The notes beneath the pieces are model-generated. The model did not search any database and was not told where the DNA came from. It was given only the letters and a program-made list of their open reading frames with translations. This document shows positions 1 to 9,067 of a stretch of DNA of 21,641 nucleotides, piece after piece. This stretch comes from Entrophospora sp. SA101 (Eukaryota; Glomeromycota; Glomeromycetes; Entrophosporales; Entrophosporaceae). Made by a program: the position numbers and the translations under genes. The stretch covers positions 12,627-34,267 of the forward strand of contig CAUDNR010002546.1 in assembly GCA_958430865.1 (NCBI GenBank), given 5' to 3'. The number at the start of each line of letters is the position of its first letter. Position 1 is the first letter of the stretch.

Positions 1-1
1 T

Positions 2-589
2 AATCTACCAAACAAATTGATTACTGAATGGAAAAATGATATTGATATTAGTTTATTCACTCTTCAATCTGCAAAAAAAAAATTTAATACAAAAAATTTA
101 TGCAATTTACTTGACTATATTTTTACCAAACTTGACTATGTCAAATTTTTCGCCACTAAAATTCCACCTTCACCACATAATGACCATCTTAATGTATTTA
201 GAAACTGTGCTCGATTCTACTTATACATTCTAAACAAATACACTCCTTTTTCTCTAGATGATCTTATTAGCAAATTTAAACCAACTACACCAAGTATTAC
301 TTTTCACTTTACTGTCATCCTTGTGAAAACTACAATGAAAATGACCCTTATATCTAATATATATTTCAATCTCCCTCCTTTGGAAAAAATGGAATTTTAC
401 TCATACTATAAAGTTCATCATCCATCAACACAAAAAGAAAAAGTACTTGGATTCCTCCATAGCAAAATATATAAAGAATTACATAGAAGATACTTTGAAA
501 TTGTTACATCATCTCCTTCTTGGGATAGATATACAATAAATTCTCTTAAAACTAGACAATATGCAGTTTGTCAAATGGCAACCCTATAA
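2..589 (+). CDS. 3' end of an unrecognised gene (5' partial)
   Basis: The frame is open from the window edge to a TAA at 587-589, about 195 codons. No ATG is needed inside the window: the first in-frame residues are read straight from the edge, so the true start lies upstream. The peptide is rich in Lys, Phe, Tyr, Ile and Asn, has no clear membrane segment or signal peptide, and ends in a basic stretch (ELHRRYFEIV, then SLKTRQYAVCQMATL). I recognise no domain. A frame this long without stops is unlikely by chance in such AT-rich DNA, which is the main support for coding. It could be the last exon of a lineage-specific protein or part of a degraded element. A tandem repeat begins ten bases after the stop. 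Confidence 0.5.
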   Translation, partial: NLPNKLITEWKNDIDISLFTLQSAKKKFNTKNLCNLLDYIFTKLDYVKFFATKIPPSPHNDHLNVFRNCARFYLYILNKYTPFSLDDLISKFKPTTPSITFHFTVILVKTTMKMTLISNIYFNLPPLEKMEFYSYYKVHHPSTQKEKVLGFLHSKIYKELHRRYFEIVTSSPSWDRYTINSLKTRQYAVCQMATL

Positions 590-598
590 AAAATTTGC

Positions 599-1045
599 AT
601 ACGGAAATTCCGTATGAATTATAATTTTTATTGCTATGAAATGATTATTGTAAAAGATACGGAATTATTTCGGAAAAAATTGTAAAATATATGGAAATTC
701 GCAATTTTCCGTACATGAGGTTTTATTTAAAAAACGTATCAAATTAACTGAAATTACGTATATTTGATCTATAGAAATTTATATACGGAAATTCCGTATG
801 AATTACAATTTTTATTGCTATGGAAAATGATTATTATAAAAGATACGGAATTATTCTGGAAAAAATTGTAAAATATACGGAAATTCGCAATTTTCCATAT
901 CATGAGAAAAAACGTATCAAATCAACTGAAATTACATGTATTTGAGCTATAGATACGGAAATTCCGTATGAATTATAATTTTTTATTGCTATTAATAAAG
1001 TAATACATATCATGAGAAAAAACGTATCAAATTAACTGAAATTAC
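599..1045. repeat. Tandem repeat, about 180-bp unit, 2.6 copies, headed by a palindrome
   Basis: Three units start at 599, 783 and 953, giving periods of 184 and 170 bp. Each begins with a perfect 17-base palindrome, ATACGGAA-A-TTCCGTAT, followed by GAATTATAATTTTTATTGCTA. Each full unit also carries a second inverted pair around GGAAATTCGCAATTTTCC and the phrase AACGTATCAAATTAACTGAA. The third unit has lost most of its middle. The array starts ten bases after the upstream stop codon, so the palindromes would lie in that gene's 3' UTR. Confidence 0.85.
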
Positions 1046-1699
1046 CAATATCTGGCTGTTTTGAATAAAATCAACTACCATTCGAATTCTCTCAATAGTA
1101 ATAGGTGTCTAATTCATAAAATTTAAATCACTAGTTAATGAGATATTTTTGTTTGCTGTATATCATTATGAACATTAAAACACTATATTATTACCTTTAC
1201 AATACTATTCTAATAAGCCATGTTTCATTAAGTTAGATCATTGGTTCTCATGTGACATGACATAATTTAACCATTTTGACTTCATGTATAGTATGAACAT
1301 GTAAAACAATTAATAAGATTGTAATCTTCGCCTCGTATTTATCTGCTAATTCCTTAGTTGAAACTTGATGTATCATCTAAAAATATAAGATAGCATATAA
1401 AAAAAACAATGTTATGTAAAACGGTTAAGAATATAAGATCAGCAGTACGCAGTAAATGTATAAATAATTAAATATATAAATACAATCTTCGCCACATATT
1501 TATTCACCAACTCCAAGTTATCATCCTTAATACAGCGTGTAATGTAATAAGCCATCAATATACAAGTGGATTTTTTCAATTGAAGATAAATCTTTCTATT
1601 AGAAACACATTATACAATTAGGATAATAAATAAGAAGAAAGTATGTTAAATAAATAACATCATGTACAATAATAATTTATACTACTACCATACATTCTT
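1046..1699. other. AT-rich stretch with no supported gene
   Basis: No long frame is present. On the minus strand two short coding-like pieces (about 1318-1378 and 1483-1533) end in similar phrases, DKYEAKI and NKYVAKI. They are separated by a GTATTT...TTTTTAG interval that could be an intron. This is too little to call a gene; it may be a decayed duplicated exon. Confidence 0.3.
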
Positions 1700-2125
1700 T
1701 GTCTACTTCGAGGAAAGTTAAAATAGCTGTTTTCCGCTTTTGGTGATTCCTAGAAAGTTAATCAGATTTATCTAAACGATACTACAGTACATATGAAGAA
1801 ATTTCGAGTAAAAAAATGCTATCAATGTTATGTATAATAATAATAAGTGTCTATTTTGAAGAAAGTTAAATAGCTGTTTCCGCTTTTGCTGATTCCTAGA
1901 AAGCTCTTATTGAATATCTAAGCCATAATACATATTAAGTATATAAAAGGAACTTCGAGTAAAAAAAATGTTAATGTTATTTATAATAATAATAAATGTC
2001 TATTTCGAGGAAAGTTAAAATAGCTGTTTCCGCTTTTTGCTGATTCTTAGGAAGCTCTAATCGAATTCTAACCATACTACATAATAAACATATAAAAGAA
2101 AAAAATTGTTATTAATAAATGTTTT
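1700..2125. repeat. Tandem repeat, 148-149 bp unit, 3 copies
   Basis: Units begin at 1700, 1848 and 1997 with TGTCTAYTTCGAGGAAAGTT, followed by AATAGCTGTTTCCGCTTTTG and GATTCCTAGAAAG. The second half of each unit carries CGAGTAAAAAAATG and an AT-rich ATAATAATAA run. The spacing is nearly constant, so these are tandem duplications. No coding frame runs through all units. A short secondary repeat of AAAAATTGTTATTAA and poly-A follows to about 2172. Confidence 0.85.
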
Positions 2126-2248
2126 TAAAAGAAAAATTGTTATTAATGTTTTTTTAAAAAAAAAAAAAAAAATTCAAGTACTTTTGTACAATGAGATCTG
2201 CAAATATGATTGAAAATTCTGCAAATATGAATTACTCCTACACAAACT

Positions 2249-2424
2249 ATTGAATAATTGATAAAACTTGCAAAATATATTTAACGTTTTATTATTATCA
2301 ATTATTCAATAATTATATAGGCGGGTTTGATCGAAGTAAGTATTAAAGTAGTTAATATATTTATCAACGTTTTATTATTATCAATTATTCAAATAATTAT
2401 ATAGGCGGGTTTGATCGAAGTAAA
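2249..2424. repeat. 83-bp direct repeat with an upstream inverted arm
   Basis: AACGTTTTATTATTATCAAT and the following AGGCGGGTTTGATCGAAG occur at 2283 and again at 2366, a period of 83 bp. A perfect 16-base inverted match, ATTGAATAATTGATAA at 2249-2264 against 2295-2310, can form a stem with a 30-base loop. The block lies directly 5' of a TATA-box-bearing stretch. Confidence 0.75.
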
Positions 2425-2601
2425 TGTTAGTCAAGATCTATGAAGTTTGCAAAACGAACGGCCAACAAAAATTTGCGGGACTAAGTGACTTGCACTATAT
2501 AAGGTTATGTCAAGAGATATGGTCAAGAGAAGAGCTAGAAAGAGAGTTGTTTTTCAACCAAGTCGAAAACCAACCCTTTAAATACATCTTCGAGTAGTAC
2601 A
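2425..2601 (+). promoter_or_regulatory. TATA-box-bearing promoter or possible solo-LTR-like segment
   Basis: This stretch is less AT-rich than its surroundings. It contains CTATATAAGG near 2498-2507, then a purine-rich GAGAAGAGCTAGAAAGAGAG and CAACCAAGTCGAAAACCAAC. It begins TGTTAG and could end AGTACA, which would fit a short LTR with TG...CA ends. No convincing target-site duplication is visible and no second copy is in the window. No coding frame follows, so it is either an orphan promoter or an LTR remnant. Confidence 0.3.
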
Positions 2602-2861
2602 ATTTAATTTATTAGACTATTTTGAAGGTTTGTCGCATGCTTTCTTCCAACTTCTTAAATTTGAACCATTTGTCGAATATTTTTATTAACTCTCATATTA
2701 ATATAAATAATTCATTTATTTTTACGTTATCAAATTCACGATTTTGATTGGTCAATCAATGATTACATGGATTAAAATTTTGTGTTAAAACATAGCTCTA
2801 AATCTTTAATTAGTTTCGACTAAATAAAATAAATAAACATTTAAAACCAAAATTATCCACT

Positions 2862-2957
2862 AATTAAACTAATATGTTAGTAAACCTATTCCACATAAAC
2901 ATAATAAACAATTAAACTAATATGTTAGTAAACCTATTCCACATAAACATAATAAAC
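2862..2957. repeat. Exact 48-bp tandem duplication
   Basis: AATTAAACTAATATGTTAGT through ACATAAACATAATAAAC at 2862-2909 is repeated without a mismatch at 2910-2957. Identity in otherwise diverged DNA means a recent duplication or an assembly artefact. Confidence 0.9.
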
Positions 2958-3044
2958 AATTGTTATCATCAATTAATTCACGCTCTCTCAAACATAATTG
3001 GTAATACATGCAAATTAACATAAATTGTTGTAGAAATGAACTGT

Positions 3045-3276
3045 CGACGAAATGAATTGTCGACGAAATAATTTTCGACGAAATAAACTTTCGGCGAAAA
3101 AACTTTCGACGAAACAAACTTTCGACAAAATAAACTTTCGACAAAATAAACTTTCGACGAAATAATTGTCGATGAAGTGATTGTCGACGAAATAATTTTC
3201 GACGAAATGAACTTTCAACGAAACAAACTTTCGATGAAATGGGTGTCGACGAAATGATTGTCGACGAAATCAATCA
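3045..3276. repeat. Minisatellite of 15-16 bp units (TCGACGAAATAAACTT type)
   Basis: Fifteen CGACGAAA-type cores start at 3045, 3061, 3076, 3092, 3107, 3123, 3139, 3155, 3170, 3185, 3200, 3216, 3232, 3247 and 3262. The mean period is 15.5 bp. The spacing changes between 15 and 16 bp, so no frame keeps the period, which argues against coding even though a minus-strand frame happens to be open. Many units contain the palindrome GTCGAC. The array ends about 75 bp from the stop codon of the decayed pogo transposase. Confidence 0.9.
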
Positions 3277-3349
3277 GATCCCATCTCTATATCTTTCGAT
3301 CATTTCCATAGTAGAAAATACAGTGTTGTAATAGCGAAACAAATAAAAA

Positions 3350-4360
3350 TCAATAATATTTACTATCTTCAATATTTTCCTTCTCCTCTAATTCTTTCAA
3401 TGCTTCAAGTAATTCATAAACATTATTATCATCTTCTGGTTCATCAAACGAACATATTTTTTAAATGAATTTAATATAAATTCAGAAGAAACATTATTCC
3501 AAGCGTTTTGCAAACATTACTGATATATGCACGCCGTAGATAAACACCTGCAGTAACACCACCATTACCACCATCCCTTCTCAAATGATCTTTGAATGGT
3601 TTATTTATTGAAAAATCAAGTGGTTGGCAGATACTTGTGCACCCACCTGGAATAACAGCTAAATTAAAATAATTGAACTCAAATTTTTGTTTGACAGGTT
3701 CTTCTAAGTCACCAGAAAAAGAAAAATAAACCATTAATGCAGTGTTCCTTATCAATTCCTTTATTGACTCTGTCTTCAACTAATATATCTATATATTATT
3801 TTGTTGGTTCAGAATTCACCCAACCCTTCTCTTGAAATCAAACTACAGCTCCATCAGGAATTGCTGATCTCGCGGTAATTTTTTTCCTTTAAAAATATAA
3901 TATTGGCGTGAATATTATTAACAATTTTAATTAAAGAAAATTTTAATCCACTTCTAACGATTTAATCAAAACAAATATAAAATTATTTATGCAAGAAGGA
4001 TTAAATTACTAGATTAAAAAATACCTACCGCACAAGTCAATACTACAATAAATCTATTTTTTTTATTACCAATACTTTTAATATGTACTATTTTTTCACC
4101 TTTTTTATTAACAGTCAATCATCTTAACATATCAAAATACTGTGAGTTTCATCCATATTATATATTAATATATCGTAAAATCCGTAATTAAATTAAATTC
4201 CAACCTTTTTTTAATTATATATTTGTTAAATGAATTTAATTGATGGCGGAGTTGCTCAAATATTCTGTTTTGCTTTCGCAAGAAAGGTTTTTTTTACGTT
4301 GTAAAATCCAAATAACCAACATTTTAAAGTTATCAGCTTCTGGAGATTGTGATATAAAAA
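3350..4360 (-). pseudogene. Decayed pogo/Tigger-like transposase (DDE domain)
   Basis: Read on the minus strand, scattered frames show a pogo/Tigger (CENP-B-like, DDE_1) transposase in the correct order. Near 4350-4270 is NFKMLVIWILQRK, resembling the end of the second helix-turn-helix. Near 4165-4150 is YNMDETHSIL, carrying the first catalytic Asp, followed by NKKGEKIVHIK and NRFIVVLTCAVG. Near 3905-3800 is IFLKEKKLPRD, then a piece ending in FQEKGWVNSE. At 3680-3600 is the catalytic-core phrase VIPGGCTSICQPLDFSINK, followed by KPFKDHL. The C-terminus ends in an acidic, Leu/Glu-rich tail with TGA at 3350-3352. Several stops (for example just before FQEKGW) and frameshifts interrupt it, so it cannot make transposase. 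The assignment rests on family motifs I recognise. The longest uninterrupted piece is 3471-3779. Confidence 0.85.
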
Positions 4361-5230
4361 TCCGCAGTAAAACTCAATATTTTATTTAATTATATGCCAA
4401 CAATGCTAATACAATTTCTTCCGATTTATTTATACTAAATAGTAACAACATTTCCGCGAATGTATATTTATGCTTTACTCTCAAAACTATCTTTCACTAT
4501 CGTTAAATAATTCCTTATACTAAGTAATACTAAACAATATCTTCTTTAGATTTCACACTATACCCTGATCACGTTCCTTGGTGGGTGCCCTACTTAACTG
4601 TTACTCCCTACTCAAGTTAGACACGTTTCCCAAAACTACTAAATGAAATTCATTAAATATTACCTCACTAAAAAAAAAAAAAGAAAAGAAATAAAAAAAT
4701 ATAAAATAAGAGAAAGTAATTATGCATGGAATTAGTACGAATCCATTGTTAGATAGATTTATTGTCATTACGAAAATATAAAATTAGAAGACAAGGACAA
4801 GGGCAAGGACAGTGTTATTATTATACGATTTTAGGATGATGATAAAGATGATACATGAAGTTAAAAAAATTACAATACATGTTAAAGGTTCTATCATCTA
4901 GTTCTCCGATTTCTTTGAAATCCTTATTCTAATTAAATGCATTCCTTAAACCTTCTGTATTATTTTCAAGTTATTTCTAAAGTAATCCAATCATTTAACT
5001 CCTTCGTTTAAATTTAATCTGAGAATTAAAGGTCTGTTACATTTTAAATGTTAGAATACTTATTTCTCCGTTGTTCGGGATATTTTCCGCGAGTCAATTA
5101 TTTTATTGGTGATTAAATGTTTTGAATTCTCGATCATTTTTCATGATATGTAAAATTACTATTTTGCAATATATAAATTTGAAATGTGGCTCATTTAAAA
5201 TTTTTACATTTGATTTGTGATATTATATTA
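4361..5230. other. AT-rich stretch with no supported gene
   Basis: No frame longer than background is present. Simple features only: an A/G-rich tract near 4670-4715 and a small GGACAAGGGCAAGGACAG repeat near 4793-4811. Because pogo N-terminal sequence reappears at 5864-6126, this DNA may be later insertion or decayed transposon body, but I see no motif proving it. Confidence 0.4.
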
Positions 5231-5844
5231 AGTACACAATCTCTATAACGACCTTTTCTATAACGGTCTACACTCTATATAACGGTCTTAATTAAATTTC
5301 CTATAGTGTCCCTGAAATTCACCATAACGGCCGACAATCATGATCTGGACTATAATTGCTAGATTAGGAAATTTCCATACCACAAATAAAATTATTAATC
5401 TGACTTTATTACAATTTCATATCTTCATAACATTACTTCATACATACATCATTATTACTTCTTTCTATTATCGTAATTATTCAAACATTTATCGACTTTC
5501 ATGTTATATATCTGTTATAGAAGAATCATAATACTATGACTTGCTATAATATTGATTCATAATATAGTTTTACTGTAATTATTTGTAAATTTGACATAAG
5601 AACAACCTTCCAACTTTCTTATGACTTCATGATGTTAATGAATTAGCACTCCTTCAAAAATGTATAAAGGCATCAAATCGATGGATGTTGAAACATAAAA
5701 AAAATACAAATTATTATTAATAAAAATCTTTGATGAATGGATCACATGATTATGATCTGCAAATTTCCTTATATGTAACGGTCTTTCTCTATAATGGGGT
5801 TTTTTTTTGCAAAACAGAAGGACCGTTATAGAGAGAGTGTACTG
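5231..5844. mobile_element. Non-autonomous pogo/Tigger-like element (TIR-bounded, about 614 bp)
   Basis: The left end starts AGTACACAATCTCTATAACG at 5231. The right end, read inverted from 5843, is AGTACACTCTCTCTATAACG. Over 23 bases 19 match, and the right end is preceded by the C expected for a CAGT... terminus. Three CTATAACGGTC-type motifs follow the left TIR (about 5241, 5257 and 5273) and related motifs sit inside the right end, which fits subterminal transposase-binding repeats. The interior has no transposase. CAGT TIRs with CTATAACGG motifs are typical of pogo/Tigger elements (family knowledge). A TA duplication is not clean. Confidence 0.7.
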
Positions 5845-5863
5845 TGTAACAGCGAATGCTTTC

Positions 5864-6126
5864 TTTCTTTGTTCAATAACCCGTTCATAGAGTCTTTTTT
5901 CTGCTTCTGGAAAAAGACTTTTCTATCTCATTTTTCACTGATTCATCCCATTCTTCACAAGCTTTAATCCATTTACCAATCATTGTTGGTTCTAGGTTAA
6001 ATTGACAACCAGCCTCATTCTTCCATAAATTTTTTCAAACTCTACTATTTTCTTTTTTTTTGAGATATTGTATGATTTAATGCGACGACGAATATAATAA
6101 TTTCCATCTTTTGTTTTGTGAAACAT
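5864..6126 (-). pseudogene. N-terminal fragment of a pogo-like transposase
   Basis: From a possible ATG at 6124-6126 the minus strand reads MFHKTKDGNYYIRRR, then KSYNISKKKKIVEFEK, GCQFNLEPTMIGKWI, and finally PEAEKRLYERVIEQRKKAFAV. This is the DNA-binding HTH region of pogo/CENP-B-like transposases: psq-type helix, then the IGKWI recognition helix, then the linker to the second HTH. Two frameshifts, one after VEFEK and one before PEAEKRLYE, are needed to keep the match. The frame stops being recognisable exactly where the TIR at 5844 begins, so the element at 5231-5844 seems to have cut it. It may be the missing N-terminus of the DDE relic at 3350-4360, which has the same strand and the correct order. 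Confidence 0.75.
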
Positions 6127-6224
6127 AATAATTCTAATTTTATTTTAGGTTTAGTTTGCTACTAATTTTAATTTTTCTGTGTATATAATAAATTATTACC
6201 TTCTTGGGTTAACTATTTTATTCA

Positions 6225-6480
6225 ATTGATGTCGATTCTATTTGGAACTTTACGGTATTTGTTCAATGCATCAGAATTAGCCAAATTATTATTATTGTTT
6301 GCAATTTTGTTCTAGTCACGGATTGCAGTGATTTTTTTCCAAATAGAACGATCCATAGTGTGCCAAATCTCATTTTTGATAGCAACTTCAAACTACCAAG
6401 ACTTTTTTTTTATTAATAAAATTCTCTGTTCCATTGTTAATTAGGTTCTAAATATTGCAAAAATAGAGAGTTTTTATTAA
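6225..6480 (-). other. Possible degraded coding piece, unidentified
   Basis: The minus strand gives AIKNEIWHTMDRSIWKKI and, after a stop, NNNNLANSDALNKYRKVP before a further stop. The composition looks coding, but no family is recognised and stops interrupt it. A 27-base stretch around CAAAAATAGAGAGTTTTT at about 6456-6473 also occurs near 17791-17808, next to the BTB-TLDc pseudogene, so it may belong to a dispersed repeat. Confidence 0.3.
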
Positions 6481-6550
6481 TGAAAAAAAAACCTAGGTGG
6501 TTAAAGTTGGTATCCGTAATGTAAAATTACGGTATTACGGTGTTGTAAAC

Positions 6551-6700
6551 CAAATACAACTTTGTAGCCAGAATTTACGGAGTTGCAACTAACGGCAATG
6601 TTGTATAAATATCTGTGTAATGCTATATTCAAATAAAAAGTAAGGTCGCGATCCTTACTTTTCTAGTTATATCAATTTCTTTTTTTCACACGAGTATGTT
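6551..6700. repeat. Dispersed direct repeat, copy 1 (partner at 9670-9820)
   Basis: CAAATACAACTTTGTAGCCA through AGTTGCAACTAACGGCAATG, a TATA-like TGTATAAATATCT and CTTTTCTAGTTATATC recur at 9670-9820 with roughly 85% identity by eye. This copy has a perfect 10-bp stem, AAAAGTAAGG at 6636-6645 with CCTTACTTTT at 6653-6662, around a TCGCGAT loop. It resembles the promoter region of a repeat family or a MITE body. No coding frame follows that I can identify. Confidence 0.75.
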
Positions 6701-7215
6701 AAAACCATTCCTTTTTCATATTTTTCTTGCAACAATTAAAGATGAATTTTGTTATTGATAACAAAAACAAGCTTGGTCCAAAATATAGTGATATTTTACA
6801 CCGGTAACCATCTTGGTAATGGATATTACCAAATTAGGTGTAAGCCATGTTTGTTATTTTTTAAAGATGTCCTACCGTATCAAATGTTTTATAATAATAA
6901 TGTTTTTAAAAATGAGACAATATATAAATAGAAAATGGTCCAACCGCATCGTGGTTACGTTGCAGCATCATGTATTGTTTTTTATGTAAAGTCGTGAGTA
7001 TGTTGCAATATTATGGTTTTTCTGGAACAAAAGATGCTGATTGTTGCAACATTACGTTTTTTGCTGCAACAAAGAGGCTGATTGTTGCAATATTGTAACA
7101 TTTAGTATTTGATTAATGAAAACAAGCTTATTGATAGTTTGATGTTTTTATACTATCATTTACATGTATTTATTTTATATTTTGTTGCTATTTATATATT
7201 TTGTTTTTGTTTATA
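6701..7215. other. AT-rich stretch with small hairpin and GTTGCAA repeats
   Basis: TTACACC at 6796-6802 pairs with GGTGTAA at 6837-6843, with GGTAA/TTACC pairing inside, forming a hairpin. At about 6993-7100 a unit of about 45 bp containing GCTGATTGTTGCAA is repeated 2.5 times. No gene is supported; the short open frame across 6749-6931 has no recognisable content. Confidence 0.5.
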
Positions 7216-8384
7216 CGCTCTCTAGACAAAAGTATTCGGATGCCTATTTTTAATAATCATGCAAAAACTCCACAATAACTATACATAAAATTCTATCAAA
7301 ATGTAGTTAGGTTTTGATGGATATGCATGTAAATTTTGATATTTTTAGAACGTCTAGGAAAATTTTAATTAAAAAATCCGAAACTGACGATGATCACTTA
7401 TTAATTATTGAAAATATTGATTATACACTGGCCAAAATTTGCATTCACATTCTTGATAATCTAACTATATATTAATATAAATTTTCATCGTTATTATTAT
7501 TATTATGCAGGGTTTTGTAATTAAAATTTTAAAAATATCAAACTTACATGCATATTCATTACATTAGAACTTCAAGTTACATTTGATAATGCGAGATTTT
7601 GCATGATTTAATATAAAATTTCATTGTAGGATTTTGAATAATTAAAAACAATGGGATGATCATTATTATTCCCGTCGAGTTTTTAATTAGAATTTTTAAA
7701 AATATCAAAACTTACATGCATATTCATTAAAACTTGGGCTACATTTTTATAATGTGAGATTTTGCATTATTTAATATAAAATAAACAATGGATGATCATC
7801 ATTATTCTCGTCGAGTAGGGTTTTTTAATTAAAAGATCAAAAGTTTACATGCATATTAATTAAAACTTAAGTTACATTTGATAATGCGAGATTTTGCATG
7901 ATTTAATATAAATTTTCATTGTAGGATTTTGAGATTCTCGTCGAGCTTCGAGTTTTTCAAAACATGCATATTCATTAAAACTTAAGCTACATTTTGATAA
8001 TGCGAGTTTTGCATGATTTATTATAAATTTTCATTGTAGAATTTTGTGTAAATTTGAACAATTAAAAGATTCTCGTCGAGCCTCGGGTTTTTTAACTAAA
8101 ATATCAAAACTTACGTGCATATTCATTAAAACTTGGGCTACATTTTGATAATGCGAGTTTTGCATGATCTAATATAAAATTTCATTGTAGGATTTTGTGT
8201 AAATTTGAACAATTAAAAGATTCTCGTCGAGTTTCGGGTTTTTTAACTAAATTTTTAAAAATATCAAAACTTACATGCATATCCATCAAAACCTAACTAC
8301 ATTTTGATAGAATATTATGTATAGTTTTATGGAGTTTTTGCATGATTATTAAAAATAGGCGTTCAAATACTTTTGCCTAGGGAG
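7216..8384. mobile_element. Tc1/mariner-like non-autonomous foldback element
   Basis: The left end after a TA (7214-7215) reads CGCTCTCTAGACAAAAGTAT. The right end read inverted from 8384, flanked by TA at 8385-8386, reads CTCCCTAGGCAAAAGTATTT. Inverted similarity then continues for more than 130 bp (CCTATTTTTAATAATCATGC, TCTATCAAAATGTAGTTAGG, GATGGATATGCATGTAA) and weakly to about 190 bp. A GGCAAAAGTATT-type terminus with TA target duplication is characteristic of Tc1/mariner relatives (family knowledge). No transposase frame is inside. The right arm is expanded into a tandem array while the left arm has one unit. Confidence 0.8.
7505..8340. repeat. Tandem array of 116-164 bp units inside the foldback element
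   Basis: The phrase TTTGATAATGCGAG or a close variant occurs near 7591, 7755, 7886, 8002 and 8153. Each is preceded by ACATGCATATTCATTAAAAC and followed by TTTGCATGATTTAATATAAA and, in most units, TTCTCGTCGAG. Unit length varies because of internal deletions. The last unit merges into the right TIR. Two to three related units reappear at 10855-11150 in the duplicated segment. Confidence 0.85.
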
Positions 8385-8463
8385 TACATGTAATTTACTT
8401 ATATCTTCCAATAAAATTAACTTGTGTTTTTACAACTACTAAAATATCTATTTGTTGAAAACG

Positions 8464-8470
8464 TATAAAA
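8464..8470 (+). promoter_or_regulatory. TATA box of secreted-protein gene copy A
   Basis: TATAAAA in the context AACGTATAAAACGTATCCAC lies 109 bp before the ATG. The same context lies 110 bp before the equivalent codon in copy B. After it comes a conserved CATTTTCCTTCCAAAAAATC and an A-rich leader ending in 13 A residues before the ATG. Confidence 0.6.
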
Positions 8471-8572
8471 CGTATCCACATTTTCCTTCCAAAAAATCAT
8501 TCTTAATCATCTCAAGATTTAATAATAATAACAATAACAATAAAAAAATTTTAATATACAAAAAAAAAAAAA

Positions 8573-9067
8573 ATGTTGTCAAAATCTTTTAAATCTTTGG
8601 CATTTGCTCTTTTAATTATGATGATTTTCTCGAATGCATTTATCCATGCATCACCAGTTTTCGAAGAAAAACGCGATGTAGACTCCTTGGAAAAACGCGC
8701 ACCAAAAGATACAGTCAAAGGTGCTTTTGCAAGATTCGCTGGCAGTAATGAAGCCAAAGGTATAGTTACCTTTGTTGAGGACGTTGGCGCTAAACCCTGA
8801 GAGATAATTTCAACTGCAGTGTTCTCCGATGGTTTTGTGGATAAGAATATTAAAAATTATAGATTTACCATTGGAAGCAAAAATGTGGATAAATTTTTTT
8901 CAATCTTGGTAATTGATCCTCCTAGAGCAAAAATTTTTGATTGCTTTACTAATACTACTATCGAGGGGCTTACAGTTAAAGATATCGTAGGCAAGAAATT
9001 TCTTATTGAGAGAAAGATTAACAAGAAATTTAAAAAAATTGGCCAAGTTAAATTTTCAGCTTTCTAA
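8573..9067 (+). pseudogene. Small secreted protein with dibasic processing sites, copy A (premature stop)
   Basis: From the ATG at 8573 the frame encodes a signal peptide (basic MLSKSFKS, a hydrophobic core to about residue 24, likely cleavage after Ala26). Lys-Arg pairs follow at residues 33-34 and 41-42, typical of Kex2-type processing of fungal secreted proteins. A mature domain then starts APKDTVKGAFARF. A single TGA at 8798-8800 ends it after 75 residues. The frame then stays open, in phase, to TAA at 9065-9067 with clear similarity to copy B (VFSDGFV, KNYRFTIG, VKDIVGK, KFSAF). Copy B has CGA at the place of the stop, so one C-to-T change explains it. About 164 residues if read through. 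The mature domain is not one I can name. An effector-like role is only an inference from the secretory features. Confidence 0.75.

Noticed and set aside
2917..3273. Minus-strand open frame with FVESLFRRK-like periodic peptide
   Set aside because: It is a translation of the 15-16 bp minisatellite. Unit spacing changes between 15 and 16, so the periodic peptide shifts frame from unit to unit; no start context or domain supports coding.
4540..4640. Possible tRNA or SINE head in a locally GC-richer stretch
   Set aside because: No cloverleaf, A box or B box could be matched.
5340..5531. Open frame of 63 codons within the pogo-like element
   Set aside because: Short, AT-driven composition, no similarity to transposase, and it lies inside a non-autonomous element.
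6749..6931. Open frame of 60 codons
   Set aside because: No recognisable motif and no supporting promoter; it spans a hairpin and AT-rich noncoding sequence.
7505..8340. CRISPR-like array
   Set aside because: Units are over 110 bp, diverged, of variable length, and part of an inverted-repeat transposon; there are no short identical repeats with unique spacers.
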